DNA of 13,925 nt from assembly GCA_020720565.1 (NCBI GenBank), contig DYOK01000050.1:1-13925 (forward strand). Direction: 5' to 3'. Source of the DNA: Acetofilamentum sp. GTDB taxonomy: Bacteria > Bacteroidota > Bacteroidia > Bacteroidales > JAFGXI01. The position numbers and the translations under genes were made by a program. Below the pieces are notes generated by a model. The model did not search any database and was not told where the DNA came from. It saw only the letters and a list, made by a program, of their open reading frames with translations. Positions within the stretch are counted from its first letter, which is position 1. Each line of letters opens with the position of its first letter. Shown here one piece after another: positions 1-8,929 of this stretch.

Positions 1-35
1 TGGAGGGGAACCGACATCAAAACCAGCACAATTTT

Positions 36-51
36 CAAAAGCTTGCTTTTG
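36..51 (-). terminator. Weak hairpin just past the stop of the giant gene
   Basis: CAAAAG at 36-41 and CTTTTG at 46-51 form a 6-bp stem with a 4-nt loop, 6 bases past the minus-strand stop codon. Reading the minus strand there is no good T-run behind it, only a mixed A/T stretch. It may be a weak terminator or chance. Bases 1-57 contain no gene that can be called. Confidence 0.25.
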
Positions 52-57
52 CTTAGC

Positions 58-3000
58 TTAAGGTTGCAAATAGGGCTTGGCTTCTTCCAAAGTAATTTTC
101 TTTTTGCCATCGATGGCTATTACAAATGCGTCGGTAAGCCCTTTTTGAATCATTTGTTGTTTGAGGGCACTGGCTTCTTTTAGCGATTGGCTTACGCCAG
201 TGTAATATATGGTTCGGCCATCGGTGTGTACCAATTGACGGACTTGTGCCATACCCGAAATCTGCACCAAAGTACTCACCACTTCGACCGGAACCGTTTT
301 GCTATAAGCACCTACTTGTACCGCATAACTGACTTGGCTGGTATCAAAATTGACTGCAATAACTTTGGGTGTAACCATGGGTTCGGTAGTGTTTTGAACC
401 GTAGGAGTTTGCCCGCTGGAAGCTGGTGCGGTATTGGTTTTAGCTTCGCTCACCCCTGCAAGCGCTTCTTTGGCTTGGTTGATACTAATGCGTTGACCAT
501 TGCGATAAGCGGTTACAAAAGCGTCTTTAATACCCAGGGCTCTAATTTCGTCACGACGTTTGGCGGCGGCATTAAAGTCGACAAATTGTTCGGCAGTATA
601 TCGGATTAGACCCGATGCTGTTTTGTCGAAAAACAATGGACTCAAATTGTACAAACGCTGTGGCGACACATGGTTCCTATAAACCCCAATTTGAATGGTG
701 TACATGGTGGTTTGAGTGGTTCCCAATTCTTGCGAACCTGCCGGTGGAGGCGTAAGATCGGCGGTAATATTTGTGCTTGATGCACTGGCCAATGGTTTCC
801 AGAAAGTCGCATTGGTTTGTATCACCTTTTCGACATTCGAACGTTCTACATTAGCCAGTTCGGTGTAATTGGTTTGTTTGGCATCTTCTTGTCGAGCCAA
901 ATACACTGCCACACGTTCTCCATTACGATAGGCCACAATAAACGCATCGCGATAGCCAAGATTTTTAACTGGAGGCAGTGCCACCGAAGCCGCTTCGTAT
1001 GTATCGAATACTCCAACATAGTAACGTATATATTTTGACCCTTCTCGGGTTTCGCCACTAACAGGATTTAATCCACGGAATGTTTCGTTTGGAATAGGTC
1101 GGGTAAATGCGCCTACCTGAATGCGATACACAATACCGTCGGGCAAAGTGGTGTTCATAGGGATGGGCGTGGTACTGCTGTAGGCTTGTGCTTGCGAGAC
1201 TACAAAACCGGAAGTGGCCACTGTTGACAATACCGTTGGCGATTCAATATTTTCATTAGTAGAAATGCGCTCAAGCTTATTCGAATCTACTGAGGCAATT
1301 GGGGTTTCGGTTTTGGTAGGTTCGAGTTCGGCTTTAATGGGCACCGTAATCTCATTGTTAGTTGGATGATCTGGAATCACCACATTTTCAACCGGTTCGA
1401 CGGTCTCGTTTTGAGCTGTTATTTCTGTTTTGGTTTCGGTGGCGGCTATGGGGTCTTCGTTTTGATCTACGATGGCCTCTGTATTCGCCGGAATCGTATC
1501 GATAACTGCTTGTGCAAGTGCATTACTATCAGGCTCTACAAATTCTGGGGTCTGATAAGCTTCAATTTGACCGTCCGATGGACGTAAAGTATAGCCATGC
1601 TCGTCCACTATATTGGTGTCGGTATTTGTTGCAATGTGCTGTAAAACAACTTGATCGAGTGGCTCTAAATCGAGATAAACGACATAAGCTTCTTCCATTT
1701 GACACAAGGCTTGTTTCTCGAGTGCTTGAGCTTCGTTAAGCATTTGACGGGCACGGTCGACTTTGGTGGTTTCGAAAGCTCGTGTTCTCAAGTTTTGAGC
1801 TCGTCGGAAGGTCTTGCCTGCTTCTTTTTCGAGTGTACGTCCTGCAGTTCCTTTGGCTGTCATTTCGTTGAGACGGACTGCATTGAGATGATTTTTGTAA
1901 ACTTGAAAACGGTCGTAATTGATCGGTTCAGATATCTCGGCCATATTCATCAAATATGCCAAAGATTTGGTTTCGAGTTCGGTGACTTGTTTGTCGAGTT
2001 TTTCCCATTCTTTAGGGTCTTTCACTTTAGGCAAACTATCGGACAATATTTTAGCTTTTGCCGAACTGAGTTCGTACTCTTTTTCTAATTTCTGGTATAC
2101 ATCCGATAACTCATTGGTTTTCTCCAGCATTTTGATATCCGAAGGGCTTAATTTTAGTTTCTTAAGAATTCTTTGCGTTTGAACTTTTCGTCTCATGTTG
2201 GTGTCAATAGCAGGGACTTCTTCATTGTCTAATGGGTCGACAATAACTAAATTGCCTTCGGTCATAAATTCGGGATCTTCGTCCGAAGTCAGTGCCAAAT
2301 AGGCTAACTCCTGAGCCTTAATGGCTTCTGTTTCAAGTGCCAGTCGGGTATTTTGTTGGTGTACCAAATCGAAGCGATTGGCCGTTGTGTCAACTTTCTC
2401 TTTTGCGGCTTCGGCTTTGTAAAAAGCAGCATCCATTTGGTATTGTTCGGCAATGGCTTTACGCTCGGACGAAGCCGCGCGTGTAATGGCTTGACTCACT
2501 TTTTGGTCGTACAAACGGTATTTTATTTCGTTGGCTTCGTGTTCGCTTTGGTAAGCTGCTAAAACTTCGGTTTTATATTTTTTGTTAATTTCGTTGGTTT
2601 TCTGCTGCATTTTTACCTTATCCTTGGCATCGTAAGTGCGCTCGGTGCGGGTTTCTTGTAATAATAAATCGGTTTTTAATTCGTCCACCTTTATACGTTT
2701 CGACTCAGCTTGGGCATACAAACGATTGTATTGGGCCATATGTTCAGCTTCGGCCGGCAATAACTCCGTTTTTAGGGCGGTTTCGTTTTGAACTTTTACA
2801 TCGGCAACTTTTATATCGGAATCGCTAGCTTGTTCGCTGGTTGGTGGCGTGTTTTCGGGTTTGTTTTGTACTACATCTGTCGTAGTTTCAGTTTTGTGGT
2901 CTGCCAAAACAGGTGTAGAAACGGGCATTCGCGAATAGCTATCAATGGCTGCACGTTGTTTGTTTATCGACATTTGTTCGTACGATTCGGCTTTTTCTAA

Positions 3001-6000
3001 AAGCTTAACCATATTGCCATTATATTTCTCGGGCTTTTTATATTCGCTTCGCAATAGGGCTGCACGCTCGCTCAATCGACGGCTTTCGTTTTCGAATTTT
3101 TGTGCTTCTTCGTAAGACCCAGCCGATTTCTGACTGTTAAGTATTTGATTCAGTGTGTTTTCTTCGTCGATGTGAGCAAATTGTTTAAGCTCGTCGGCTT
3201 TTGCAAATACATCCCATGCGTCTTCTTGTATGGCTTCGAGTTGCGAGGTCCATTCGCTCGTTTTCTGCACATCGGTGCTTTGATTAATAGAGTCTTGCAA
3301 AACAGCCATTTGCTCCGACAAGGTCTGATATTCAACCATTAAATCCTGTGACTCTGTGCGTTGATTTTCGACTTGATTCAAACGCTTTTTTTGCGAAGCC
3401 GAAAGCTGAATATTTTGCGGCAATTCGACCTGTGTAGAGCTTAAGAACAGTTGCTCGTCGATGGCTTCAATGTTTTGATTTTTTGATAGCAATACGTTTT
3501 TACTTTGATCCTTTTTGCGCTCAGAAACAGACAGTAGTTGGCTTAATTCGGTTTCTTTTTCGCTTAATTTAACTTGCTTTTCTTTCCAAAACTCCAATTC
3601 TTCTTCATTCGATTCTGACGATTCTATCGCTTGTTCGGCTATGGTTTTGGTTAATTTTACTTCCTCTAGTTGTTGTTGGATAAAGTAGCTGGTTAAAGCC
3701 GATTTCTGATATTCAACTTGCTCAGCTGTTTCGGTAGGGTTTCCAGATTTTGAATACACCTGCTGATTGTAAATGACCTCAAGCTGCAAATCTTCGGGGT
3801 GCTCAGACAGATATTTTTTCTCGGCCTCCTGTGCTTTCAGCATGTTGTCAGAAGATTTTATGGCTTGAATTCCAGATAAGGTTTTTAGCTCGGCGATCTC
3901 GTTTTTGCTAATTTCTTGCTGCTCAACCGATGGTAAAAAAGCCAAACGCTTTTCTTTTTCGCTGGCCAAGGCAGAGAGCGAATCAGCGACAATATGTTGT
4001 TTTTGAGATTGTTGAATCAGTTTTCTGGCTGCGAGCGAGACTACTTGTGTAAGTGCTATTTGCGAAGCAGGACTGGTAAATATGGGCAGTTGTTCGATCT
4101 GGCTATTGGCAGGTGCTAAGTTGTTGTTTGCAATAGAATTGGCCTGTGTTTCGCTCAGATTTTCCGAGTTCGCTTGAGCATCATTATTTCCCTCATTGGC
4201 GTTTGGTTTTGATGTTTGATTCTCGGGACTTTCAGGCGAAGCTATCTGCTTGCTGGGTTCTTCGGTAGTATTGTTTTGTGCAAGCAAGTCTGTTTGTGCT
4301 GTAATTACTTCGGTTTGTTGCTGGTAATACATCTGACCTTTGGTCTCGTTGATTTGCTTCATCAAATCGTCCGATTGGTTACTAATGGGTTCAATTTGAG
4401 CAAGTAAAACTTTAGAGTCAATTTCGGTGCTGATTCCTGATGCAGTCGGATTTTTTTCTAAATCAGCTAAGGTTCGTAAAATTTGAATTTCTTGAGCCAA
4501 TTTTTGGCTTTCCGACTGTTGGGTCATCCAATTTAAATGAGCATTTTTTGCCTCATTAGCACTTGTTTCTAATTGCGACGCTGTAGTTTGTAATTCTTTT
4601 TGGTTAACAACTGAAAGTTCTGGTTTTACTTCGGTTTCGATTTTTTTCTTTACACTTTGATACTTTTGTTGGTTTTGTTGTACCAAATTGTTTTTTTGTT
4701 CAAATTGTAATCTGGCGGTCTCTGTTTCTTGATCGAGTGTTTGTTTTTCGGCCTCTTTTTGTATTTTTAAGTTGACCAGACTCACATACGATTGGTTGTT
4801 TTTGTATATATTTTTTCGATTTGAGTTGATATTTTGAACCAATTCGTCGATATTGTTGTTGCTCGAATCGTTTAAAAGCAGATTGGTAATTTCTATCTCT
4901 CTTTCGCGAGTTTGGGTTTCGGTTTGATATTGATCCAGCAAGAAGGCGTTAAAACTCAATTCGTTTTCGAGCGCAAGCATCTCTTCATCTAAAGCAAGTA
5001 GTTCGGCATTATTTTCTTGTTTGCTTTCGGCTAAACTGGCTTTAAGTTTTATGCGAGCTTGATTTTTTTTCTGATAAGCCTCGATGGTTTTTTGAGTTCG
5101 TTGTTTGACCGTTGACGATTTTTGCTTGCTGGCTTTTAAATCTTTTTTCAGATAAGCGATATCGGCTCTCAGTTGCTCGGTGTAGGCCGCAGAAGAGTTG
5201 ATATGTTTGGCATACACCTCGTCGAACGAAAATTCTGTTTTAGGCTTTTGAGCCTCGAATGTAGCGACTTGAGTCGTGGCAACAGCTTTTGTAGCGGTAT
5301 CTGGTTCTGTTTTAAGGTCAGCAAGAGGAGTTACTTCGAGTTTGGCCAATTGCAATAGCTCTTCTATGCTGTTAATTGGTCTTTCGACAGGATTTTTATC
5401 GACCTGAATTTTATATACGTTGAGTTTCTCGGTTTGGCTCTCTCGGTCCGAAGCAAAATAAGCTAAATTATCGTCAGCGTCCACCACATACAAAATGTCG
5501 TCGTAGGGGGTGTTGGTTGGGAAATCTAAATTTTCGGGCTTGCTCCATGCTTTAGCGGTACTATCGTATTGCGAGCGAAAAATATCGTATCCGCCCATGG
5601 TATTGTGTCCTTTCGAGCTAAAATACAAGGTTTTACCATCTTTTTTAAGAAATGGATAATTTTCGTCGAAAGGTGTATTTAAAACAGGGCCCATATTTTG
5701 AGCGGGCGAAAACGTGCCGTCGGCTTTTTTTAGCGACCAAAACAAATCGCGTTGTTGGCCTCTGTCGCCATAACTCGAATATAAAACCAAGCCCGTATCA
5801 CTAATAAAAATTATATCTTGTGCATTTTGCTTAATGTCGTTTTTAGTTTTAAACTGCTCGGGTTTAGCCACTAACTTACCACCCATCGAATCGAGCTTAT
5901 AGGAGTAATAAAAATTAGCAGCTTTTATCCGTTTGTTTTCGACAACCATTAATGGACTCGAATATTTAACCAAATCTAATCCGTTTTTACATTGGGTCAG

Positions 6001-6411
6001 TTCTTGTTCCGACTGAAAGTCTTTGGCAGAGCTACCGCTGGCTTTCGAGTGAAATACTTGGAGTTGTTCAATGGCCTTGTCGAACTGGTAACTCAAATGG
6101 TAGGCTTTACCTAAATAAAGAAACACACGTGGGTCGTCGGTAATCTTTTTCGAAGCATAGCTTAAATATTTGATGCTTTTGTCTATTTCACGATTGTTTT
6201 CGACCAAACATGCACCATATTTGTAGCTGTAGTTTGCGTCAGACGGATAAATACTAAGTAATTGGGAATATAACGGCATAGCTTTAACAAAATCGCCTTG
6301 TTCGAATGATTCGTCGGCGGTTTCGATTAGTACTGTTTGCTCTTCTGATGGTTGACCAAATAACCATGACGTTTGAAGCATTAACAGTAACAATATGGAG
6401 CGTAGCCTCAC
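58..6411 (-). CDS. Giant exported TPR-PD40-coiled-coil protein with three C-terminal SPOR-like repeats
   Basis: The protein has 2117 residues. It starts at GTG (6411-6409), which keeps the signal peptide intact (residues 1-20: Arg-rich start, a run of Leu, then LFGQ); an in-frame stop lies just upstream. Residues about 25-145 look like tetratricopeptide repeats (GDFVKAMPLY, YLGKAYHLSYQFDKAIEQL). Residues about 195-337 carry PD40/WD40-like propeller motifs (GKTLYFSSKGHNTMGGYDIF at 259-278, LAYFASDRE near 316). Residues about 405-700, 790-1155 and 1215-1580 are Lys/Glu/Gln-rich coiled coil, separated by N/Q/S/T/P-rich linkers. After another low-complexity linker come three SPOR-like repeats at about 1759-1842, 1903-1985 and 2026-2110, each starting with a Y-x-IQVGAF-like strand and ending in DAFxxAxxxG. 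SPOR domains bind denuded peptidoglycan in other bacteria, so an envelope-spanning structural role is inferred, not shown. It is transcribed away from the ATP synthase genes and has no visible functional link to them. I do not recognise a named gene. Confidence 0.9.
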   Translation of the reverse strand: MRLRSILLLLMLQTSWLFGQPSEEQTVLIETADESFEQGDFVKAMPLYSQLLSIYPSDANYSYKYGACLVENNREIDKSIKYLSYASKKITDDPRVFLYLGKAYHLSYQFDKAIEQLQVFHSKASGSSAKDFQSEQELTQCKNGLDLVKYSSPLMVVENKRIKAANFYYSYKLDSMGGKLVAKPEQFKTKNDIKQNAQDIIFISDTGLVLYSSYGDRGQQRDLFWSLKKADGTFSPAQNMGPVLNTPFDENYPFLKKDGKTLYFSSKGHNTMGGYDIFRSQYDSTAKAWSKPENLDFPTNTPYDDILYVVDADDNLAYFASDRESQTEKLNVYKIQVDKNPVERPINSIEELLQLAKLEVTPLADLKTEPDTATKAVATTQVATFEAQKPKTEFSFDEVYAKHINSSAAYTEQLRADIAYLKKDLKASKQKSSTVKQRTQKTIEAYQKKNQARIKLKASLAESKQENNAELLALDEEMLALENELSFNAFLLDQYQTETQTREREIEITNLLLNDSSNNNIDELVQNINSNRKNIYKNNQSYVSLVNLKIQKEAEKQTLDQETETARLQFEQKNNLVQQNQQKYQSVKKKIETEVKPELSVVNQKELQTTASQLETSANEAKNAHLNWMTQQSESQKLAQEIQILRTLADLEKNPTASGISTEIDSKVLLAQIEPISNQSDDLMKQINETKGQMYYQQQTEVITAQTDLLAQNNTTEEPSKQIASPESPENQTSKPNANEGNNDAQANSENLSETQANSIANNNLAPANSQIEQLPIFTSPASQIALTQVVSLAARKLIQQSQKQHIVADSLSALASEKEKRLAFLPSVEQQEISKNEIAELKTLSGIQAIKSSDNMLKAQEAEKKYLSEHPEDLQLEVIYNQQVYSKSGNPTETAEQVEYQKSALTSYFIQQQLEEVKLTKTIAEQAIESSESNEEELEFWKEKQVKLSEKETELSQLLSVSERKKDQSKNVLLSKNQNIEAIDEQLFLSSTQVELPQNIQLSASQKKRLNQVENQRTESQDLMVEYQTLSEQMAVLQDSINQSTDVQKTSEWTSQLEAIQEDAWDVFAKADELKQFAHIDEENTLNQILNSQKSAGSYEEAQKFENESRRLSERAALLRSEYKKPEKYNGNMVKLLEKAESYEQMSINKQRAAIDSYSRMPVSTPVLADHKTETTTDVVQNKPENTPPTSEQASDSDIKVADVKVQNETALKTELLPAEAEHMAQYNRLYAQAESKRIKVDELKTDLLLQETRTERTYDAKDKVKMQQKTNEINKKYKTEVLAAYQSEHEANEIKYRLYDQKVSQAITRAASSERKAIAEQYQMDAAFYKAEAAKEKVDTTANRFDLVHQQNTRLALETEAIKAQELAYLALTSDEDPEFMTEGNLVIVDPLDNEEVPAIDTNMRRKVQTQRILKKLKLSPSDIKMLEKTNELSDVYQKLEKEYELSSAKAKILSDSLPKVKDPKEWEKLDKQVTELETKSLAYLMNMAEISEPINYDRFQVYKNHLNAVRLNEMTAKGTAGRTLEKEAGKTFRRAQNLRTRAFETTKVDRARQMLNEAQALEKQALCQMEEAYVVYLDLEPLDQVVLQHIATNTDTNIVDEHGYTLRPSDGQIEAYQTPEFVEPDSNALAQAVIDTIPANTEAIVDQNEDPIAATETKTEITAQNETVEPVENVVIPDHPTNNEITVPIKAELEPTKTETPIASVDSNKLERISTNENIESPTVLSTVATSGFVVSQAQAYSSTTPIPMNTTLPDGIVYRIQVGAFTRPIPNETFRGLNPVSGETREGSKYIRYYVGVFDTYEAASVALPPVKNLGYRDAFIVAYRNGERVAVYLARQEDAKQTNYTELANVERSNVEKVIQTNATFWKPLASASSTNITADLTPPPAGSQELGTTQTTMYTIQIGVYRNHVSPQRLYNLSPLFFDKTASGLIRYTAEQFVDFNAAAKRRDEIRALGIKDAFVTAYRNGQRISINQAKEALAGVSEAKTNTAPASSGQTPTVQNTTEPMVTPKVIAVNFDTSQVSYAVQVGAYSKTVPVEVVSTLVQISGMAQVRQLVHTDGRTIYYTGVSQSLKEASALKQQMIQKGLTDAFVIAIDGKKKITLEEAKPYLQP

Positions 6412-6470
6412 TTTTGTTCTAAGTTTATTTTATTGGGTTTACAATATTCAGTTCGATTAATAAGAACTTT

Positions 6471-6556
6471 GAATAATATAAATGTCGTATTTTATTTATC
6501 TAAACGTCTGGTAAAATGTAAGTTACAAAATCAATAAATAGGTCGAAGCCCTTAAA
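6471..6556 (+). repeat. Interspersed intergenic repeat, copy A
   Basis: AATGTCGTAT (6481-6490), a 30-base variable stretch, AGTTACAAAA (6521-6530), CAATAAATA (6532-6540), then GGTCGAAGCCC and TTAA. Compared base by base with copy D (13481-13556), 58 of 76 positions match with no gap, and matching is concentrated at the two ends. The hairpin is damaged here: GCCC replaces the GACC arm. It lies 350 bases upstream of atpB and 60 bases upstream of the divergent gene's start. Confidence 0.75.
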
Positions 6557-6613
6557 AAAATGCCTCACAATTAAAATATCTATTCTAACCAAAAATGTTA
6601 AGAAATAGTTACA

Positions 6614-6621
6614 CAAATATA
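6614..6621 (-). promoter_or_regulatory. Candidate -7 box for the giant minus-strand gene
   Basis: CAAATATA on the plus strand reads TATATTTG on the minus strand, an exact match to the Bacteroidota -7 consensus TAnnTTTG. No clear -33 TTTG is seen at the expected spacing. If used, it gives a leader of roughly 200 nt that runs through repeat copy A in antisense. In such A/T-rich sequence a chance match is quite possible. Confidence 0.35.
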
Positions 6622-6865
6622 ACATTTAGTTAGCGAAAATGAATAAATAACGCTTTTTTTGCGTAATAAGTTTCCGAAATATGATGTTTAAAGGTAAAAA
6701 TCGGAACGAGATAATCCTTCGATCTGTAATTTTTCGTCAAATATTCAGTGTTCAAAATGAATAATTTTCAAACAAATAATGATTTTGCAAATCGCATAAA
6801 AACAAGTATTTAGCTAAATTTTCCAAAATATTTTAGCATTAGTTTTTAAACATAGTTTTTTTATC

Positions 6866-6873
6866 TATTTTTG
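6866..6873 (+). promoter_or_regulatory. Likely atpB operon promoter (-7 box)
   Basis: TATTTTTG matches the Bacteroidota sigma-70 -7 consensus TAnnTTTG exactly. Transcription would start near 6880 and leave a short leader of about 28 nt before the atpB ATG. The -33 region (around 6842, GTTTTT) is T-rich but not a perfect TTTG. Confidence 0.55.
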
Positions 6874-6907
6874 TTAAACGAAAAAATGCTAATTGTAATC
6901 AAGCAAA

Positions 6908-8011
6908 ATGATTGATAATAAGATGTTTACAAAAGGACTGGGGCTTTTAACCGCTCTACTTTTTACATTGAGCGTGTCGGCTCAACACGAGCACGCCACG
7001 GTAATGCACGCTAATGACAGCACCGAATCGCATGAGCAAAAATTTGCACCTGGACCATTTATTATGGATCACATTGGCGATGCTTACGAATGGCATATTC
7101 TCGACCAAGGCGATTTTCATCTAAGTGTTCCACTGCCTGTGATTGTCTACAGTCAATCTTCGGGGTTAAATGTGTTTATGTCGAGCCATTTTCATCACGG
7201 ACACGAGTCGTATAAAGGGTTTAGCATTGCGCACGACGGCGACCACAAAGGTAAAGTTGTCGAGTTGGTTGGCGATGAGGAAATTGTTCCACTCGATTTA
7301 TCGATTACCAAAAACGTGGTATCACTTTTTGTGAGTGTCATTATTTTAATGTGGATTTTCTTTAGCATTGCAGCACGTTACAAAGCCAATCCTAAAAGCT
7401 CGCCCAAAGGCTTGCAGTCATTGCTCGAGCCGCTTATTATGTTTGTTCGAGACGATATCGCCAAAGCCTCGATAGGACACCATTATATGAAATTTACACC
7501 TTATTTGCTCACGATATTTTTCTTTATTTTCTTCAATAATTTGATGGGCTTAATTCCAATTTTCCCTTTTGGAGCTAACTTAACAGGAAATATTGCAGTT
7601 ACAATGGTTTTAGCCGTATTAACTTTTTTGATTACCACTTTTGTGGGTAACAAAGCCTATTGGACTCATATTATTAATGCACCGGGTGTACCTTGGTGGT
7701 TAAAATTTCCTGTGCCATTAATGCCAGTTGTTGAGCTAATGGGTGTGTTAACCAAGCCATTTGTGTTGATGGTTCGTCTCTTTGCCAACATTACTGCAGG
7801 ACACATTATTGCACTTGGATTCTTTAGTTTGATCTTTATCTTTGGCGAAATCAATGTGGGATTGGGATATGGGGTATCCATTTTGTCGGTTGCATTTACC
7901 ATATTTATGACCATGCTCGAATTATTGGTAGCATTGATTCAGGCTTATGTTTTTACATTGCTTTCGGCACTGTACTTTGGTATGGCCATGGAAGAGCATC
8001 ACGAACATTAA
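6908..8011 (+). CDS. atpB: F-type ATP synthase subunit a (F0)
   Basis: This 367-aa membrane subunit forms the two proton half-channels against the c-ring. The first 25 residues form a signal peptide (hydrophobic GLLTALLFTLSVSA, then QHEH). A His/Asp/Glu-rich segment of about 100 residues follows that E. coli AtpB lacks; such an extension is usual in Bacteroidota. Membrane helices begin near residue 136. The essential stator arginine is Arg290 in RLFANITAGH (E. coli R210). Gln345 in LIQAYVF matches E. coli Q252. The E. coli pair E219/H245 appears exchanged: His299 and Glu338 occupy those places, as in many other ATP synthases. The start could instead be the ATG at 6923 (MFTKG...), which leaves a cleaner signal peptide. 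It is the first gene of the cluster; atpE follows after 33 bases. Confidence 0.97.
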   Translation: MIDNKMFTKGLGLLTALLFTLSVSAQHEHATVMHANDSTESHEQKFAPGPFIMDHIGDAYEWHILDQGDFHLSVPLPVIVYSQSSGLNVFMSSHFHHGHESYKGFSIAHDGDHKGKVVELVGDEEIVPLDLSITKNVVSLFVSVIILMWIFFSIAARYKANPKSSPKGLQSLLEPLIMFVRDDIAKASIGHHYMKFTPYLLTIFFFIFFNNLMGLIPIFPFGANLTGNIAVTMVLAVLTFLITTFVGNKAYWTHIINAPGVPWWLKFPVPLMPVVELMGVLTKPFVLMVRLFANITAGHIIALGFFSLIFIFGEINVGLGYGVSILSVAFTIFMTMLELLVALIQAYVFTLLSALYFGMAMEEHHEH

Positions 8012-8034
8012 AATAGTATTTATTCATTTTTAAC

Positions 8035-8044
8035 AATTATAATT
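8035..8044 (+). promoter_or_regulatory. A/T-only translation start leader of atpE
   Basis: The palindrome AATTATAATT directly abuts the atpE ATG. The same ten bases abut the atpA ATG (9535-9544). There is no Shine-Dalgarno sequence. A residues at -3 and -6 fit the A-rich start context reported for Bacteroidota. Confidence 0.4.
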
Positions 8045-8302
8045 ATGTTATTATTATCAATCATTTTGCAAGCAGCTAATTATGCTGCATTTGCTAAACT
8101 TGGTGCCGGATTAGGTGCAGGTATTGCTGCTATCGGAGCAGGTCTTGGTATTGGTAAAATTGGTGGTAGTGCTGTTGAAGCTATTGCTCGTCAGCCCGAA
8201 GCTGTTGGCGAAATCCGCTCAAACATGATTGTGGCCGCTGCTCTTGTCGAAGGGGTTGCGTTCTTCGCTATCGTAGTTTGTTTGTTGATTTTATTTATCT
8301 AA
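8045..8302 (+). CDS. atpE: F-type ATP synthase subunit c (proteolipid)
   Basis: An 85-aa two-helix hairpin that oligomerises into the rotating c-ring. Helix 1 carries the glycine-rich packing motif (alternating G/A at residues 20-37), the cytoplasmic loop is ARQPEA (residues 48-53), and helix 2 carries the ion-binding carboxylate Glu69 in ALVEGVAFF. The residue after Glu69 is Gly, not the Ser/Thr of Na+-binding rings, and no Gln ligand is seen in helix 1, so proton coupling is expected. The length is ordinary for the family. A strong terminator follows the stop by about 20 bases, which would favour excess c-subunit mRNA, in line with its high copy number per complex. Confidence 0.97.
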   Translation: MLLLSIILQAANYAAFAKLGAGLGAGIAAIGAGLGIGKIGGSAVEAIARQPEAVGEIRSNMIVAAALVEGVAFFAIVVCLLILFI

Positions 8303-8321
8303 TCGGATCAAGCAAATTTTT

Positions 8322-8366
8322 AAAACTCGCCTGTCGATGCGGTTGGCACTCAAGCGAGTTTTTTTT
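8322..8366 (+). terminator. Intra-operon terminator between atpE and atpF
   Basis: AAAACTCGC (8322-8330) pairs perfectly with GCGAGTTTT (8354-8362), with a 23-base loop that can hold a small inner TGC/GCA stem, and is followed by T's through 8366. This is a classic intrinsic terminator shape. Since atpF has no clear promoter of its own downstream, partial readthrough is the likely arrangement. Confidence 0.75.
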
Positions 8367-8431
8367 AAACGAAACACATTTAGGGTTCAAATTAAATAGA
8401 CCCCAAAAATATAAACTTAAATATCAGAACG

Positions 8432-8926
8432 ATGCAATTAGTTACACCAGGTATTGGATTGGTTTTTTGGATGTTGGTTACATTCTTAACCGTGTTATTT
8501 CTACTTACAAAATTTGCGTGGAAGCCCATACTCAACATGATAAAAGAGCGCGAAGATCATATCGATAACGCGTTAAAATCGGCTAACGAAGCCCGAAACG
8601 AGATGGCTAAATTGCAAGCAGATAATGAGAAAATTCTTGCCGAAGCTAGAAAAGAACGCGATGCAATTTTGAAAGAGGCCAGAGAGACTCAAGATATGAT
8701 TATTGCCGAAGCCAAACATACCGCTAAAGCCGAAGCCGAAAAAATGGTTAAAGCTGCACAATCGGCTATCGAAAGCGAAAAAAATGCGGCCTTGGCGTCT
8801 ATAAAGCAACAAATTGTACAATTGTCGATAGAAGTAGCCGAAAATGTTTTAAGAAAAGAATTGTCGAGCGAAACCAAACAGTCTGGTTTAATGAACGACA
8901 TGCTCAAAGATATCAAATTGAACTAG
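8432..8926 (+). CDS. atpF: F-type ATP synthase subunit b (peripheral stalk)
   Basis: A 164-aa stator subunit with one N-terminal membrane helix (about residues 7-27), the family-typical W-KPI turn at residues 30-33, then a long Ala/Glu/Lys-rich helix (35-125) that dimerises along the outside of F1. The C-terminal segment LSIEVAENVLRKEL (131-144) matches the region that contacts delta. Only one b-type gene is present, so a b2 homodimer is likely rather than b/b'. It begins 66 bases after the T-run of the upstream terminator and ends 3 bases before the atpH start, indicating tight coupling with atpH. Confidence 0.96.
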   Translation: MQLVTPGIGLVFWMLVTFLTVLFLLTKFAWKPILNMIKEREDHIDNALKSANEARNEMAKLQADNEKILAEARKERDAILKEARETQDMIIAEAKHTAKAEAEKMVKAAQSAIESEKNAALASIKQQIVQLSIEVAENVLRKELSSETKQSGLMNDMLKDIKLN

Positions 8927-8929
8927 GCC

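Larger units (their letters stand above)
6412..6907. other. Divergent A/T-rich intergenic region with promoters and a repeat
   Basis: These 496 bases hold no convincing gene. They contain one copy of the interspersed repeat (6471-6556), a minus-strand promoter-like box (6614-6621), a perfect 12-bp palindrome ATTTAGCTAAAT (6808-6819), an inverted repeat GCTAAA/TTTAGC (6813-6818, 6832-6837) and the likely atpB promoter (6866-6873). In some relatives this position before atpB holds atpD-atpC or an atpI-like gene; nothing like that is present. Confidence 0.7.

Noticed and set aside
187..5358. Many plus-strand frames of 60-140 codons opposite the giant gene
   Set aside because: They lie antisense to a continuous 2117-codon frame with clear domains, and their translations are rich in Cys, Phe and Trp with no recognisable motif. 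They are shadows.
6681..6764. A 27-codon frame beginning MMFKGKNRNE in the divergent region
   Set aside because: It is short, with no family resemblance and no supporting start context, in A/T-rich sequence where such frames are common.
8045..8302. Sodium-coupled c subunit
   Set aside because: Glu69 is followed by Gly rather than Ser/Thr, and no helix-1 Gln ligand is seen, so the Na+ binding signature is missing.
8278..8568. A 96-codon plus-strand frame spanning the atpE-atpF gap
   Set aside because: It runs through the terminator and out of frame into atpF. Composition and lack of motif mark it as chance.
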